NCBI RefSeq assembly: GCF_005405905.1
Contig: NZ_BJHU01000058.1
Location: 52,463 to 116,462, forward strand
Source of the DNA: Acidovorax sp. NB1
GTDB lineage: Bacteria > Pseudomonadota > Gammaproteobacteria > Burkholderiales > Burkholderiaceae_C
DNA: 64,000 nt
Direction of reading: 5' to 3'
The position numbers were made by a program, and so were the translations under genes. This document shows positions 34,302 to 43,430 of this stretch, piece after piece. Under the pieces are notes generated by a model. It did no database searches. It was not told where the DNA came from and worked only from the letters and a program-made list of their open reading frames with translations. The stretch's first letter is position 1. Every line of letters begins with the position of its first letter.

Positions 34302-36146
34302 TCAGTCGCCCATCACCACACCCTCACGTCGCGGGTCAGCCCCGCCCAGCCACAGCTTCTTGCCATGTGCCTGTCCGCGCGTGATGGCTTGCAGGCCGCT
34401 GGTCATGTTCATCTCACGTACCTCGGCACCACGTGCGCGCAGGGCTTCGACGGTGGCGGGCGGGAAGCGTTTTTCTTCCAGCAGCGTGGGGCCGTTCATG
34501 GAGCCGAAGTTGGGCAGGTTGATGGCCTGTTGGGGCATCAGGCCCCAGTTGAAGACGCCATACAGCGTCTTGGCGGTGTAGTGGATGATGGCCGCGCCGC
34601 CAGGGCTGCCGCCGCTCATCAGCAGCTCGCCCGTGGCCTTGTCGAACACCAGCGTGGGGGCCATGGACGAGCGCGGGCGTTTGCCGGGCTGTACGCGGTT
34701 GGCAATGGGCTGGCCCTGGGCGTCGGCGGGGGCGAAGCTGAAGTCGGTGAGTTCGTTGTTGAGCAGGAAGCCTTTCACCATTTGCCGCGCGCCGAACTGG
34801 TCTTCGATGGTGGTGGTCATGGCCACGGCGTTGCCAAAGGCATCGACGATGCTGATGTGGCTGGTGCCGTATTCGGGCTGGTCAGGCATGGGCGCAAAGC
34901 CCGTCTTGACGGCGCCGGGGTTGCCAGGCTGGGCGACCTTCATGCTCTGCGTGCCAATGAGCTTGGCGCGCTCGGCCAGGTAGGCGGGCGCGAGCAGGCT
35001 GGTCCAGCTGCCCGCAGGGGGCTGCACAAAGTCGGGGTCGGCCACGTACTGGGCGCGGTCGGCAAAGGCCAGGCGGGCGGCTTCGGTGTACAGGTGCAGC
35101 CAGTCGGCCGATGGGATGCCGTCCTGCAGCGGCTTGGCAGCGGCGTCGGTGTTTTTCAGGATGCCCAGGATCTGCCCGATGGCGATGGCCCCGGAGCTGG
35201 GCGGCGGAAAGCCGCACACGCGGTAGTCCTTGCTGGCCACCTGGTAGTCGTGGCACAGCGCATCGCGCTTCTTGGGCTGGTAGCCAGCCATGTCGGCCAG
35301 GCTGAGCTTGCCGGGGTTGGTAGGGTGCTTTTGCACCTTGTCCACAATGGCCTGGGCGATCTCGCCTTCGTGCAGGGCCTTGCTGCCTTCGGCGGCGATG
35401 CGGCGCAGTACGGCAGCCAGCTCGGGGTTGCGCAGGTTCACGCCCACGTCGCGCGCGTCGCCGTCGGGTTTGTAGAAGTAGGCGGCGGCCACGGGGTCTT
35501 TCTTGAGGTGGGCGTCGGCCTTGACCAGGGTGTGGAGCCGCGCGCTGACCTTGAAGCCGCCTTCGGCCAGCGTGATGGCGGGCTGGAACAGCGTGGCCCA
35601 GGGCAGCTTGCCGTGCTGCTTGTGCGCCAGCTCCAGCATGCGCACGGTGCCGGGCACGCCGACCGAGCGGCCACCCACCACGCCGTCGTAGAACGGCACG
35701 GGTTTGCCGTCGGCGCCCAGGAAGAGTTTGTCATCGGCGGCAGCGGGCGCGGTCTCTCGGCCATCGTAGGCCTCCACCACCTTGCCGTTGCTGTGCAGCA
35801 GAAAGGCGCCGCCACCGATGCCGCTGGACTGGGGCTCCACTAGCGTCAGCACCATCTGCACGGCGATGGCGGCATCCATCGCCGAGCCTCCGGCCTTGAG
35901 GATCTGGTAGCCCGCATCGGTGGCCAGCGGGTTGGCGGCGGCCACGGCGAACTTCTCGGTGGCCCAGCCGGGTTTTTCGGTGTAGCCCGACGCGCCTTCG
36001 GGCTGGGCGGGCACGGTGTAGGCGAACTGGGTGGGGCTGCTGGCGCAGCCCACCAGCAGGGCCGCGAGTGCGCCGTAGGCCACAGGGTGGAGCCGTGGCG
36101 CGAATGTGCGGGCAGCGGCAGTGGTGGAGGGCGTGGTGGTGGGCAT
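34302..36146 (-). CDS. ggt: Gamma-glutamyltransferase (lipoprotein)
   Basis: A 614-residue Ntn-hydrolase that transfers or hydrolyses the gamma-glutamyl group of glutathione. The N-terminus has a lipobox LVGC with C34, so the precursor is probably lipid-anchored, which is unusual compared with the soluble periplasmic E. coli enzyme. The self-cleavage/nucleophile threonine is T428 in GTSHISIVDAFGNAVAMTTT; SGGSPGGAAIIHY lies in the small subunit. The ATG at 36144-36146 has AGGAGA upstream. Confidence 0.93.
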   Translation of the reverse strand: MPTTTPSTTAAARTFAPRLHPVAYGALAALLVGCASSPTQFAYTVPAQPEGASGYTEKPGWATEKFAVAAANPLATDAGYQILKAGGSAMDAAIAVQMVLTLVEPQSSGIGGGAFLLHSNGKVVEAYDGRETAPAAADDKLFLGADGKPVPFYDGVVGGRSVGVPGTVRMLELAHKQHGKLPWATLFQPAITLAEGGFKVSARLHTLVKADAHLKKDPVAAAYFYKPDGDARDVGVNLRNPELAAVLRRIAAEGSKALHEGEIAQAIVDKVQKHPTNPGKLSLADMAGYQPKKRDALCHDYQVASKDYRVCGFPPPSSGAIAIGQILGILKNTDAAAKPLQDGIPSADWLHLYTEAARLAFADRAQYVADPDFVQPPAGSWTSLLAPAYLAERAKLIGTQSMKVAQPGNPGAVKTGFAPMPDQPEYGTSHISIVDAFGNAVAMTTTIEDQFGARQMVKGFLLNNELTDFSFAPADAQGQPIANRVQPGKRPRSSMAPTLVFDKATGELLMSGGSPGGAAIIHYTAKTLYGVFNWGLMPQQAINLPNFGSMNGPTLLEEKRFPPATVEALRARGAEVREMNMTSGLQAITRGQAHGKKLWLGGADPRREGVVMGD

Positions 36147-36282
36147 GGGCTGGTTTCTCCTGGGTGGCAAGAAGTGACAAGCTAAAGAGAAAGAACGAGC
36201 AGGCAGGACACAAGAAGCGGCCATCGTACGGCGCGACGCGCAGCTTGGGGGCGCGGCGTTACATTGCGCTACAGCCTCCGGA

Positions 36283-36349
36283 TTCAAAGGTTTTTAAGGC
36301 CTTTGCGCGCGATGGGTATGCCTTTGTAGCTATCAAAAAAGTAGCTATT
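36283..36349 (-). repeat. Dispersed intergenic repeat, copy f (inverted)
   Basis: It reads AAAGGTTTTTAAGGCC, TTTGCGCGCGATGGG and TATGCCTTTGTAGCTAT, nearly identical to copy c at 15218. It lies between phoD and ggt, both on the minus strand. Confidence 0.65.
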
Positions 36350-36381
36350 GCCCCTGGCAGGGCGCGGCCACCACCGGCGGG

Positions 36382-37968
36382 TTACGCCGCCACGGGCCCT
36401 GCGTGGCCGTCCTGCACCACAAAGCGGGCCAAGGTGCGCACGCCGCTCCCGGGTTGCATTGGGTCGTCGAGCACGCGCAGGGTGGTGGTCCACTGCCTGG
36501 GGGTGATGTCGGCCAGGCCGTAGCCGCGCAGGTCGCAGCGGGCCAGCAGCACATGCGGGTTGTGGCGCACCACGGCGTCCACCTTGTCTTGGGTGGTGCC
36601 CGAGCGGGAGCTGATGGAGGTGCCGCAGAACTCGCTGGCGATGACGGGCGAGTCGGGGCGGTCGGCGTCGGCATGCACGCGGCAGACGTAGTTCTGGTGG
36701 ATGTCGCCGCCCAGCAGCACGGTGTTGCGCGGGGCGTGGCGGCCCACCGATTGCAGCAGGCGCGCGCGGGCGGCGGGGTAGCCGTCCCAGTTGTCGGTGG
36801 TCACGGTGCCAGAGGGGTAGTGGCGGGGCGAGAACAGGGTCTGCTGCGCGATCACGCTCCAGCGGGTGGCGCCTTGTGCGGTGGCGTCGGCGGCCAGGCC
36901 CGCGTCCAGCCATTGCTCTTGCGTGGTGCCCAGCAGGGTGCGGGTGGGGTCGGCCAGTTCGGCACAGCTGCTGCCGCGCACGGCGCCTGCGCTGGGCGAT
37001 TCGGGGGAGCGGCAGGCCTGCCAGCTGCGGTATTGGCGGCTGTCGAGCAGGTGGATGTGTGCAAGCTGCCCCCAGCGCAGGCGGCGGTAGACCTGCAGGG
37101 CATCCCATGCGGTATCGGGCGCAGGCCGGTTCAGGCTGGCTGCGCGCAGGGGCATGTTTTCGTAAAAGGCCTGCCAGGCGGCGCCGCGCTGTGCCAGAAA
37201 GCTGATGGCATCGCCCCGGCCTGCCAGCCCTGTGCTGGCGGCGTAGTCGTTCTGCACCTCATGGTCGTCCCAGGTCACGGACCAGGGGCAGGTGGCGTGG
37301 GCGGCCTGCAGTGCCGGGTCGCTTTTGTGCAGTGCGTAGCGGTCGCGGTAGTCGGCCAGGGTGGTGGCCAGGCGCAGGCTGTGGGTGCGGGCCAGGTCGG
37401 TGGTGTTTTTGGGCGTGGCGTATTCGTAGATGTAGTCGCCCAGGAACAGCACCAGGTCTGGCTGCTCGGCCGCCAGGTGGCGCCACGCGGCGTAGTGGCC
37501 GTGTTCCCACCGCTGGCAGGAGGCAAAGGCGATGCGCAGAGCGCTGGGCAGGTCGCCTGCTGCAGGCGCAGTGCGCGTGCGGCCCACGGTGCTCACGGCA
37601 TCGCCCAGCATGAAGCGGTAGTGGTACCCGCGCCCAGGCTGCAGGCCACGCAGCTCCACATGCACGCTGTGCCCCAGCTGCGGCAGCGCAGGGGCTTCGC
37701 CTTTTTGCACGATCTGCGCAAAACGGGCGTCGTGTGCCACTTCCCAGCGCACGGTGTGGGCGGCCAACATCTGTGCGGGCTGGGTCAGCACCAGGCGAGT
37801 CCAGAGCACCACGCCATCGGGCGTGGGGTCGCCGCTGGCCACGCCCAGCGTGAAGGGGTTGCTTTGCAGTGTGGGCGGGGTGCTCCAGGCCCAGCGCGGC
37901 AAGACGGCCGCCGTGGCCGCGCAGGCGGCGTTTTGCAAAAAGGTGCGGCGGACCAAGATCGGGAGCAT
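36382..37968 (-). CDS. phoD: Alkaline phosphatase D family protein
   Basis: The 528-residue protein begins with a clear twin-arginine signal (VRRTFLQ, residues 6-12) and a cleavable hydrophobic stretch, so it is folded before export to the periplasm. The metallophosphatase core shows FTLGVASGDPTPDGVVLWTR, RIAFASCQRWEHG, DLVLFLGDYIYEY and VTWDDHEVQNDY, the metal-ligand motifs of PhoD. GGDIHQNYVCRV supplies late ligands. It hydrolyses phosphomonoesters or diesters using Ca/Fe in characterised members. The RBS is weak at the ATG (37966-37968). Confidence 0.92.
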   Translation of the reverse strand: MLPILVRRTFLQNAACAATAAVLPRWAWSTPPTLQSNPFTLGVASGDPTPDGVVLWTRLVLTQPAQMLAAHTVRWEVAHDARFAQIVQKGEAPALPQLGHSVHVELRGLQPGRGYHYRFMLGDAVSTVGRTRTAPAAGDLPSALRIAFASCQRWEHGHYAAWRHLAAEQPDLVLFLGDYIYEYATPKNTTDLARTHSLRLATTLADYRDRYALHKSDPALQAAHATCPWSVTWDDHEVQNDYAASTGLAGRGDAISFLAQRGAAWQAFYENMPLRAASLNRPAPDTAWDALQVYRRLRWGQLAHIHLLDSRQYRSWQACRSPESPSAGAVRGSSCAELADPTRTLLGTTQEQWLDAGLAADATAQGATRWSVIAQQTLFSPRHYPSGTVTTDNWDGYPAARARLLQSVGRHAPRNTVLLGGDIHQNYVCRVHADADRPDSPVIASEFCGTSISSRSGTTQDKVDAVVRHNPHVLLARCDLRGYGLADITPRQWTTTLRVLDDPMQPGSGVRTLARFVVQDGHAGPVAA

Positions 37969-38115
37969 TTCAGGCGGTCGCCAACGGCATGCCGAGCCAG
38001 CCGCTCGTCGATACCGTCACGCCCCAGGCCAGTGCCACCGTGGAGCTGGCTTTGCCAGGCCACGGGTGGCGTCCCCTTTTGGGGGAAGGCGCCGAAGGTG
38101 ACACAGGGGGAGTCA

Positions 38116-39648
38116 CTACGCCGCCATCACCCGGTTCTTGCCCGAGCGTTTGGCGAGGTACATGGCCTGGTCGGCGCGCACGATGGCGTCGGTGCTGGTT
38201 TCGGTGTCGCTCAGCTGGGCCACGCCCGCGCTGAAGGTGATGAGCACCTTTTCGCTGCCTTGCAGGAAGAAGCGGGTGGTCAGCTCGCGCTGCAGCCGCG
38301 TCATGGCGGCCACGCCACTGTCCACGTTGGTGTCGGGCAGCACGATGACAAATTCTTCGCCGCCGTAGCGCGCCAGCAGGTCTTGCGGGCGCATGACCTC
38401 GCGCGTGACCTGGGCCAGGTGCACCAGGGCTGCGTCGCCGCCTGCGTGGCCCAGGCGGTCGTTGATGGTCTTGAAGTTGTCAACATCCAGCAGCGCCAGG
38501 CACAGGCTGGAGCCCAGGCGGCGGGCGCGGGCGATCTCGCGTTCCATGGCCTCGTCCAGGCCCTTGCGGTTGAGGCTGCCGGTGAGCGGGTCGTGCCGCG
38601 CCTGGGCGCTGGCGCGATCGAGTTCTTCCTGCAGCTTGGCCACCTCGGCGCGCTTGGCCTCGGTGCGCTCGCGCAGGTCTTGCAGCTCGTCGTGGGTCAC
38701 GCGGCTGTCCAGTGCCATGGCGCGGGTGGCGCTCATCACCTCTTGCAGCACGGGGGCGATGTCCTGCAAGGTGTTGGCTTTGCCAATCAGGTCCGCACAG
38801 CGTTCCATAGTGCCTTGGTAGCTGGTGCTGGAGGCGGTGATCTTGGCCAGCCGTTCGATGAAGGTGGCGAGCATGTCCTTCATCTGCTCCTGTGCTTCGA
38901 GCGTGCGGGCCTTGGCCTCGGTCTGCTTGAAGATCACGTCCTTGAGGCGGCGCTGCACATCGTCGAGGCGGCGCAAGGTGAGTGGCGGGGTGGAGGCGGT
39001 CATCAGCGCCTCGGCCTGGCCCTGCAGCCAGCGGTCATCTACGCTGAGCACCGCGATGTTCTCGAAGATCATGTGCAGCAGCTCCAGCAGGCTGGCGCGG
39101 ATGGCGGCCTGGTCTTCGGTGGCAAACGACAGCCGGTAGGTGAAGTTGCCCAGCATGAGCTGCGCCGTGGCGACGGGGGGCGAAGGCTCGCGCAGGAAGG
39201 TGACGAGCTGCTTGGCCATCTCTATCACGCGGGCGTCGTCTTCGCCCAGCGCAGGCAGGGTGTTGTCGATGAGGCGTGCGAGCGTCTCGGCCAGCTCGGG
39301 CGGCAGCTCGCCCAGGGCTGCGGGGGCATCGGCGGTTTCGATGGGAGTGGCGGCTGCGGGGTGCAGGCCCAGGTTGGCATAGCCCACCATCACGCTTTGC
39401 AGCGAGGTCCAGTCTTTGGTAATGATGGCGCGCTCGAACTGGGAGAGCAGGCGCTTCTGGGCCGGGGTCTGGGCGGGCAGCACCCGCTGAATGCTGCTCA
39501 GCGGCCCCTCAGGGAAGGGCTGCGTACTGCGGGTGCCCGCAATCTCGTCGTACAGCGCCAGGTAGTTGTCGGGGGTGGGTTGCAACCGGCGGGCCGCCAG
39601 TTGTTTGAGTGTCTCGCGCGCGATCTCGGAGGGGAGGCGGTCGGCCAT
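38116..39648 (-). CDS. Cytoplasmic diguanylate cyclase (GGDEF)
   Basis: A 510-residue protein without membrane helices. The N-terminal 340 residues are helical and charged with a predicted coiled coil (DELQDLRERTEAKRAEVAKL) leading into the GGDEF domain (HDPLTGSLNRKGLDEAM). The signature is GGEEF at 429-433, and RPQD five residues upstream of YGGEEF-type spacing gives an I-site. It should make c-di-GMP in response to an internal cue read by the N-terminal domain, which I cannot name. It lies 147 bp from phoD on the same strand. Confidence 0.92.
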   Translation of the reverse strand: MADRLPSEIARETLKQLAARRLQPTPDNYLALYDEIAGTRSTQPFPEGPLSSIQRVLPAQTPAQKRLLSQFERAIITKDWTSLQSVMVGYANLGLHPAAATPIETADAPAALGELPPELAETLARLIDNTLPALGEDDARVIEMAKQLVTFLREPSPPVATAQLMLGNFTYRLSFATEDQAAIRASLLELLHMIFENIAVLSVDDRWLQGQAEALMTASTPPLTLRRLDDVQRRLKDVIFKQTEAKARTLEAQEQMKDMLATFIERLAKITASSTSYQGTMERCADLIGKANTLQDIAPVLQEVMSATRAMALDSRVTHDELQDLRERTEAKRAEVAKLQEELDRASAQARHDPLTGSLNRKGLDEAMEREIARARRLGSSLCLALLDVDNFKTINDRLGHAGGDAALVHLAQVTREVMRPQDLLARYGGEEFVIVLPDTNVDSGVAAMTRLQRELTTRFFLQGSEKVLITFSAGVAQLSDTETSTDAIVRADQAMYLAKRSGKNRVMAA

Positions 39649-39786
39649 GGGTGGGCACCAGTGTCAGGAGGGGCGGGGGTGCGCAAGTGTGACACAGGGC
39701 GCGGCTTTTTGGGGCAGGGCGCGTGGTCCTGCAGGCGCCTCCCGGCGCCGCCACTGGGCGCTTCCCGCCCCGGGGGCGGGGTGGGC

Positions 39787-40761
39787 TCAGTTCACCATCA
39801 CGAGCTTGCCCATCACGCCGCGCGAGCCCATGTGGGCATAGGCGGCGGGCAGCTCGGCCATGGGCATGGTGCGGTCGATCACGGGCTTGATCTTGCCCTG
39901 GGCATACCACTGCGCCAGCTCGCCCATCATGGCGGCGTTGGCCTTGGGCTCGCGCTTGGCAAAGTCGCCCCAGAACACGCCCACGATGGACGCGCCCTTG
40001 AGCAGCGCCAGGTTGAACGGCAGCGCCGGGATGGGGCCCGAGGCAAAACCCACCACCAGATAGCGGCCGCGCCAGGCGATGGAGCGGAACGCAGGCTCGG
40101 CAAAGTCGCCGCCCACCGGGTCATAGATCACATCGGGGCCTTTGCCGTCGGTGAGCGCCTTGATGGCATCGCGCAGGTTGTCCTTGCTGTAGTTGATGGT
40201 CGCGTCGGCACCGATGGAGGTGCACAGCGCGCACTTTTCGTCGCTGGAGGCGGCGGCAATCACGCGCGCGCCCATGGCCTTGGCGATCTGGATGGCCGAC
40301 GTGCCCACGCCACCGGCGGCGCCCAGCACCAGCACAGTTTCGCCTGCCTTGAGCTGGGCGCGGTCCACCAGCGCATGGTACGAGGTGGCGTAGATCATGA
40401 TGAAGGCGGCGGCATCGACATGCGAAAAACCATCCGGCAGCGGCATGCACAGGGCTGCGGGTGCAATGGTGTGGGTGCCAAAACCGCCCGTGCCCGACAG
40501 GCAGGCCACGTTCTGGCCGACCTTGAGGTGCGTGACGCCTTCGCCCACGGCGGCCACCACGCCTGCGTATTCAGAGCCGGGCACGAACGGCAGCGGCGGC
40601 TTCATCTGGTACTTGTTCTGCACGATCAGCAGGTCGGGGAAGTTCAGGCTGGCGGCCTTGATTTCGATGAGCACCTCGCCCGCCTTGGGTGTGGGGGTGG
40701 GCAGTTCGGTCCAGGTCAGGGCGTCAACGCCGACGGGGTTGGTGCAAAGCCAAGCGTGCAT
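39787..40761 (-). CDS. Zinc-independent medium-chain quinone oxidoreductase
   Basis: The 324-residue zeta-crystallin-type MDR enzyme has an N-terminal GroES-like domain (AASLNFPDLLIVQNKYQMKPPLP, GSEYAGVVAAVGEGV) and a Rossmann domain with VLVLGAAGGVGTSAIQIAKA. It lacks the zinc-ligand cysteines of alcohol dehydrogenases. It probably reduces quinones or enones with NADPH. The ATG (40759-40761) has AGGAGA eight bases upstream. It is divergent from surE; TATCAT (minus strand, 40796-40791) is a good -10. Confidence 0.9.
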   Translation of the reverse strand: MHAWLCTNPVGVDALTWTELPTPTPKAGEVLIEIKAASLNFPDLLIVQNKYQMKPPLPFVPGSEYAGVVAAVGEGVTHLKVGQNVACLSGTGGFGTHTIAPAALCMPLPDGFSHVDAAAFIMIYATSYHALVDRAQLKAGETVLVLGAAGGVGTSAIQIAKAMGARVIAAASSDEKCALCTSIGADATINYSKDNLRDAIKALTDGKGPDVIYDPVGGDFAEPAFRSIAWRGRYLVVGFASGPIPALPFNLALLKGASIVGVFWGDFAKREPKANAAMMGELAQWYAQGKIKPVIDRTMPMAELPAAYAHMGSRGVMGKLVMVN

Positions 40762-40880
40762 GGAAAAGTCTCCTGTCAATGTTGGGGCGCATGATAGGCC
40801 GGGGTGCACGGGGGCTGTTGTCCCACGAGCGACGGACCCCACCTGCCCCCGCCGGGGCAGCGCAGGCAGGAGCGCCCACC

Positions 40881-40886
40881 TACAAT
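40881..40886 (+). promoter_or_regulatory. Likely -10 element of the surE operon
   Basis: TACAAT lies 24 nt before the surE ATG, followed by the palindrome GTTGCAAC (40889-40896). No convincing -35 is found. Confidence 0.4.
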
Positions 40887-40909
40887 CCGTTGCAACCTCT
40901 GCTGCAACC

Positions 40910-41704
40910 ATGAAAATTCTGATTTCCAACGACGATGGCTACCAGGCCCCGGGCATCGTGGCCCTGCATGACGCGCTCAAGACCCTGGAGGGCGTGGAGG
41001 TGGAGGTGGTCGCGCCTGAGCACAACAACAGCGCCAAGTCGAACGCGCTGACCCTGCATTCGCCGCTGTACGTCCACAAGGCGGCCAATGGCTTTCGGTA
41101 TGTCAATGGCACCCCGGCCGACTGTGTGCACATCGCGCTGACCGGGCTGCTGGGCTACCGGCCCGATTTGGTGGTCTCGGGCATCAACAATGGCGCCAAC
41201 ATGGGTGATGACACCATCTATTCGGGCACGGTGGGGGCGGCGATGGAGGGCTATCTGTTTGGCATCCCGGCCATCGCCTTCTCGCAGGTGGACAAAGGCT
41301 GGGGCGAGCTGGAAGCCGCCGCTGCCAAGGCCCGGGAAATCGTGGCGCAGATGCGCAGCCAGCAACTGGTGAACGAGACCCCTTGGCTGCTGAATGTGAA
41401 CATCCCCAACATGCCGCTGGATGCGCTGCGGCCCGCCAAGTGGTGCCGACTGGGGCGCCGCCATGCGGCCGAGCGTGTCATCGTGCAGGAGAGCCCACGG
41501 GGCGAGGCCATGTACTGGATTGGCGGGGCGGGCGCTGCCAAGGACGATGCCGAGGGCACGGACTTTCACGCCACGGCACAGGGTCATGTCTCCATCACGC
41601 CGCTGAAGGTGGACCTGACCGATCACGACAGCCTGGGCATCTGGGCGCAGGCGGCGTCCCGGTGGGCTGCGGGGGTAGGGGCGGGTTCCGCCCCGGGTGT
41701 GTGA
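40910..41704 (+). CDS. surE: 5'/3'-nucleotidase SurE
   Basis: A 264-residue metal-dependent phosphatase acting on nucleoside monophosphates. The N-terminus MKILISNDDGYQAPGI holds the DD metal site; VSGINNGANMGDDTIYSGTVGAA is the family signature region. The start at 40910 is set by this conserved N-terminus. Its TGA overlaps the next ATG by one base (41704), giving translational coupling to pcm in the conserved surE-pcm-nlpD order. Confidence 0.97.
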   Translation: MKILISNDDGYQAPGIVALHDALKTLEGVEVEVVAPEHNNSAKSNALTLHSPLYVHKAANGFRYVNGTPADCVHIALTGLLGYRPDLVVSGINNGANMGDDTIYSGTVGAAMEGYLFGIPAIAFSQVDKGWGELEAAAAKAREIVAQMRSQQLVNETPWLLNVNIPNMPLDALRPAKWCRLGRRHAAERVIVQESPRGEAMYWIGGAGAAKDDAEGTDFHATAQGHVSITPLKVDLTDHDSLGIWAQAASRWAAGVGAGSAPGV

Positions 41705-42486
41705 TGCAGCGCCGCCCTGGGTTTCCGGCCCGGCTGCCGGGCTCGACGCCGTCAGCGTCTTCGGTGCCCGCCAGGCCTGCGCCCCTCGTGCAAGCGGCCC
41801 GGCAAGCCGTGGCTGCGCCACCCGTGGGGCTGGGGCTCGATTCTGCTGCCGTGCGCGCGCGCATGGTGCAAAAGTTGGCGGCGGGGGGCATCACGTCGCC
41901 AGCCGTGCTGCAGGCCATGGGTGCGGTGGAGCGCCACCGGTTTGTGGACAGTGCGTTGGTCAACCAGGCCTATGAGGACACCAGCCTGCCCATCGGGCTG
42001 GGCCAGACCATCTCCAAGCCCAGCGTGGTGGCACGCATGTGCGAATTGCTGCTGGGCGCCGAAGGGGCTCGTGCAGGGGGCTTGGGGCGGGTGCTGGAGA
42101 TCGGCACGGGCTGTGGTTACCAGGCGGCGGTGTTGAGCCTGCTGGCCCGCGAGGTCTACACGCTGGAGCGCCTGCGTGGCCTGCACGACAGGGCCCGCGA
42201 CAACCTGCGTCCGTTCCGGCTGGCCAATGTCCATCTGCTGTTTGGCGACGGCATGCTGGGTTATGCCAAAGGGGCGCCGTATGCGGCCATCATTGCGGCC
42301 GCTGGCGGCGACGCCGTGCCCCAGGCCTGGTGCGATCAGTTGGCGGTGGGGGGGCGGCTGGTGGCGCCCATGGCGCTGTCGGGCGGGCAGCAGATGTTGC
42401 TGGTGATCGACAAAACCCCGCACGGATTGAAACAAAACGTGCTCGAGCCGGTGCATTTTGTCCCCCTAAAATCGGGGATTGCGTAA
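41704..42486 (+). CDS. pcm: Protein-L-isoaspartate O-methyltransferase
   Basis: A 260-residue SAM-dependent enzyme that methylates isoaspartyl residues in damaged proteins. SAM-binding motif I is VLEIGTGCGYQAAVLSLLA; QTISKPSVVARMCELL is the typical preceding segment. There is an N-terminal extension of about 45 residues, Pro/Ala-rich, relative to the E. coli protein (208). The start is fixed by the TGATG overlap with surE. Confidence 0.95.
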   Translation: MQRRPGFPARLPGSTPSASSVPARPAPLVQAARQAVAAPPVGLGLDSAAVRARMVQKLAAGGITSPAVLQAMGAVERHRFVDSALVNQAYEDTSLPIGLGQTISKPSVVARMCELLLGAEGARAGGLGRVLEIGTGCGYQAAVLSLLAREVYTLERLRGLHDRARDNLRPFRLANVHLLFGDGMLGYAKGAPYAAIIAAAGGDAVPQAWCDQLAVGGRLVAPMALSGGQQMLLVIDKTPHGLKQNVLEPVHFVPLKSGIA

Positions 42487-42498
42487 AGGGAATTGCTT

Positions 42499-43425
42499 AT
42501 GTTCGTATCGCGTGGTCTTGTGATGGGGTTTACCGTGGCAGTGGCGGGGCTGGTGCTCTCCGGCTGTGGCACCCGCCTGAACAAGGCTCCTGTGGAAGAT
42601 CGGGGCACCTCCACCTCTTCTGCGCCTGCGCAGGCTGGCCAGCCTGGCGTGGTGGTCGGCGCTCCCATCAAGCCGTTGCCCGGGGCCGAGAACGCAGGCA
42701 AGCCGGGTTACTACACGGTCAAGCCAGGGGATACCCTGATTCGCATCGGGCTGGAGTCCGGCCAGAGCTGGAAAGACCTCGCCCGCTGGAACAACCTTGA
42801 AAACGCCAATCTCATCGAAGTGGGTCAGGTGCTGCGTGTGGCGCCTCCCACTGCCGCAGTGGCCGCCACGGCCGTGGCCTCCGACAATGGGGTGGTGACG
42901 CGGCCCGTGACCTCGTCCACCGTGGCACCTGCCAGTGCGCCTGCACCTGCAACATCGGCCGCCAGCACGCCCAAGGCCCCTGCGTCGGCGGCCCCCGCTA
43001 CCGTGGTCGCGGTGGCGCCCGCCACACCGGCGCCTGCAGCGGCACCTGCGGGAGAGGACGACCTGGCCTTCATCTGGCCTGCCTCGGGTTCGCTGATTGC
43101 AGGCTTCGACGAGGCGCGTAACAAGGGTTTTGACATTGCAGGCAAGGCGGGCGAGCCTGTGCTGGCAGCTGCCGATGGCCGCGTGGTCTACGCGGGCGCA
43201 GGCCTGCGTGGCTATGGCAACCTGGTGATCCTGAAGCACAACAACACCTTCCTCACGGCCTACGCGCACAACCAGGCGCTGCTGGTCAAGGAAGACCAGG
43301 CCGTGCGCAAGGGCCAGAAGATCGCCGAGATGGGCAACACCGACGCAGACCGCGTCAAGCTGCACTTTGAAATCCGCCGACAAGGCAAGCCGGTGGACCC
43401 TTCGCGCTACCTGCCGGCGCGTTGA
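42499..43425 (+). CDS. nlpD: NlpD-like LysM/M23 lipoprotein (amidase activator)
   Basis: The 308-residue lipoprotein has lipobox LSGC (C23), a LysM peptidoglycan-binding domain (YYTVKPGDTLIRIGLESGQSW, about 70-115) and a long Ala/Pro/Thr linker. A C-terminal LytM domain (GFDIAGKAGEPVLAAADGRV...LHFEIRRQGKPVDPSRYLP) follows. The usual first zinc ligand His is replaced (NKGFD) and the final HxH is LHFE, so catalysis is lost. Such proteins activate the amidase AmiC at the septum. AAGGGA precedes the ATG at 42499. The following gene is rluD-like, not rpoS. Confidence 0.93.
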   Translation: MFVSRGLVMGFTVAVAGLVLSGCGTRLNKAPVEDRGTSTSSAPAQAGQPGVVVGAPIKPLPGAENAGKPGYYTVKPGDTLIRIGLESGQSWKDLARWNNLENANLIEVGQVLRVAPPTAAVAATAVASDNGVVTRPVTSSTVAPASAPAPATSAASTPKAPASAAPATVVAVAPATPAPAAAPAGEDDLAFIWPASGSLIAGFDEARNKGFDIAGKAGEPVLAAADGRVVYAGAGLRGYGNLVILKHNNTFLTAYAHNQALLVKEDQAVRKGQKIAEMGNTDADRVKLHFEIRRQGKPVDPSRYLPAR

Positions 43426-43430
43426 TCCCG

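Noticed and set aside
36403..40794. Open frame of 1463 codons on the plus strand
   Set aside because: It is antisense to phoD, a diguanylate cyclase and a quinone oxidoreductase, whose products have clear domains. The translation is His/Gly/Val-rich, typical of a high-GC shadow.
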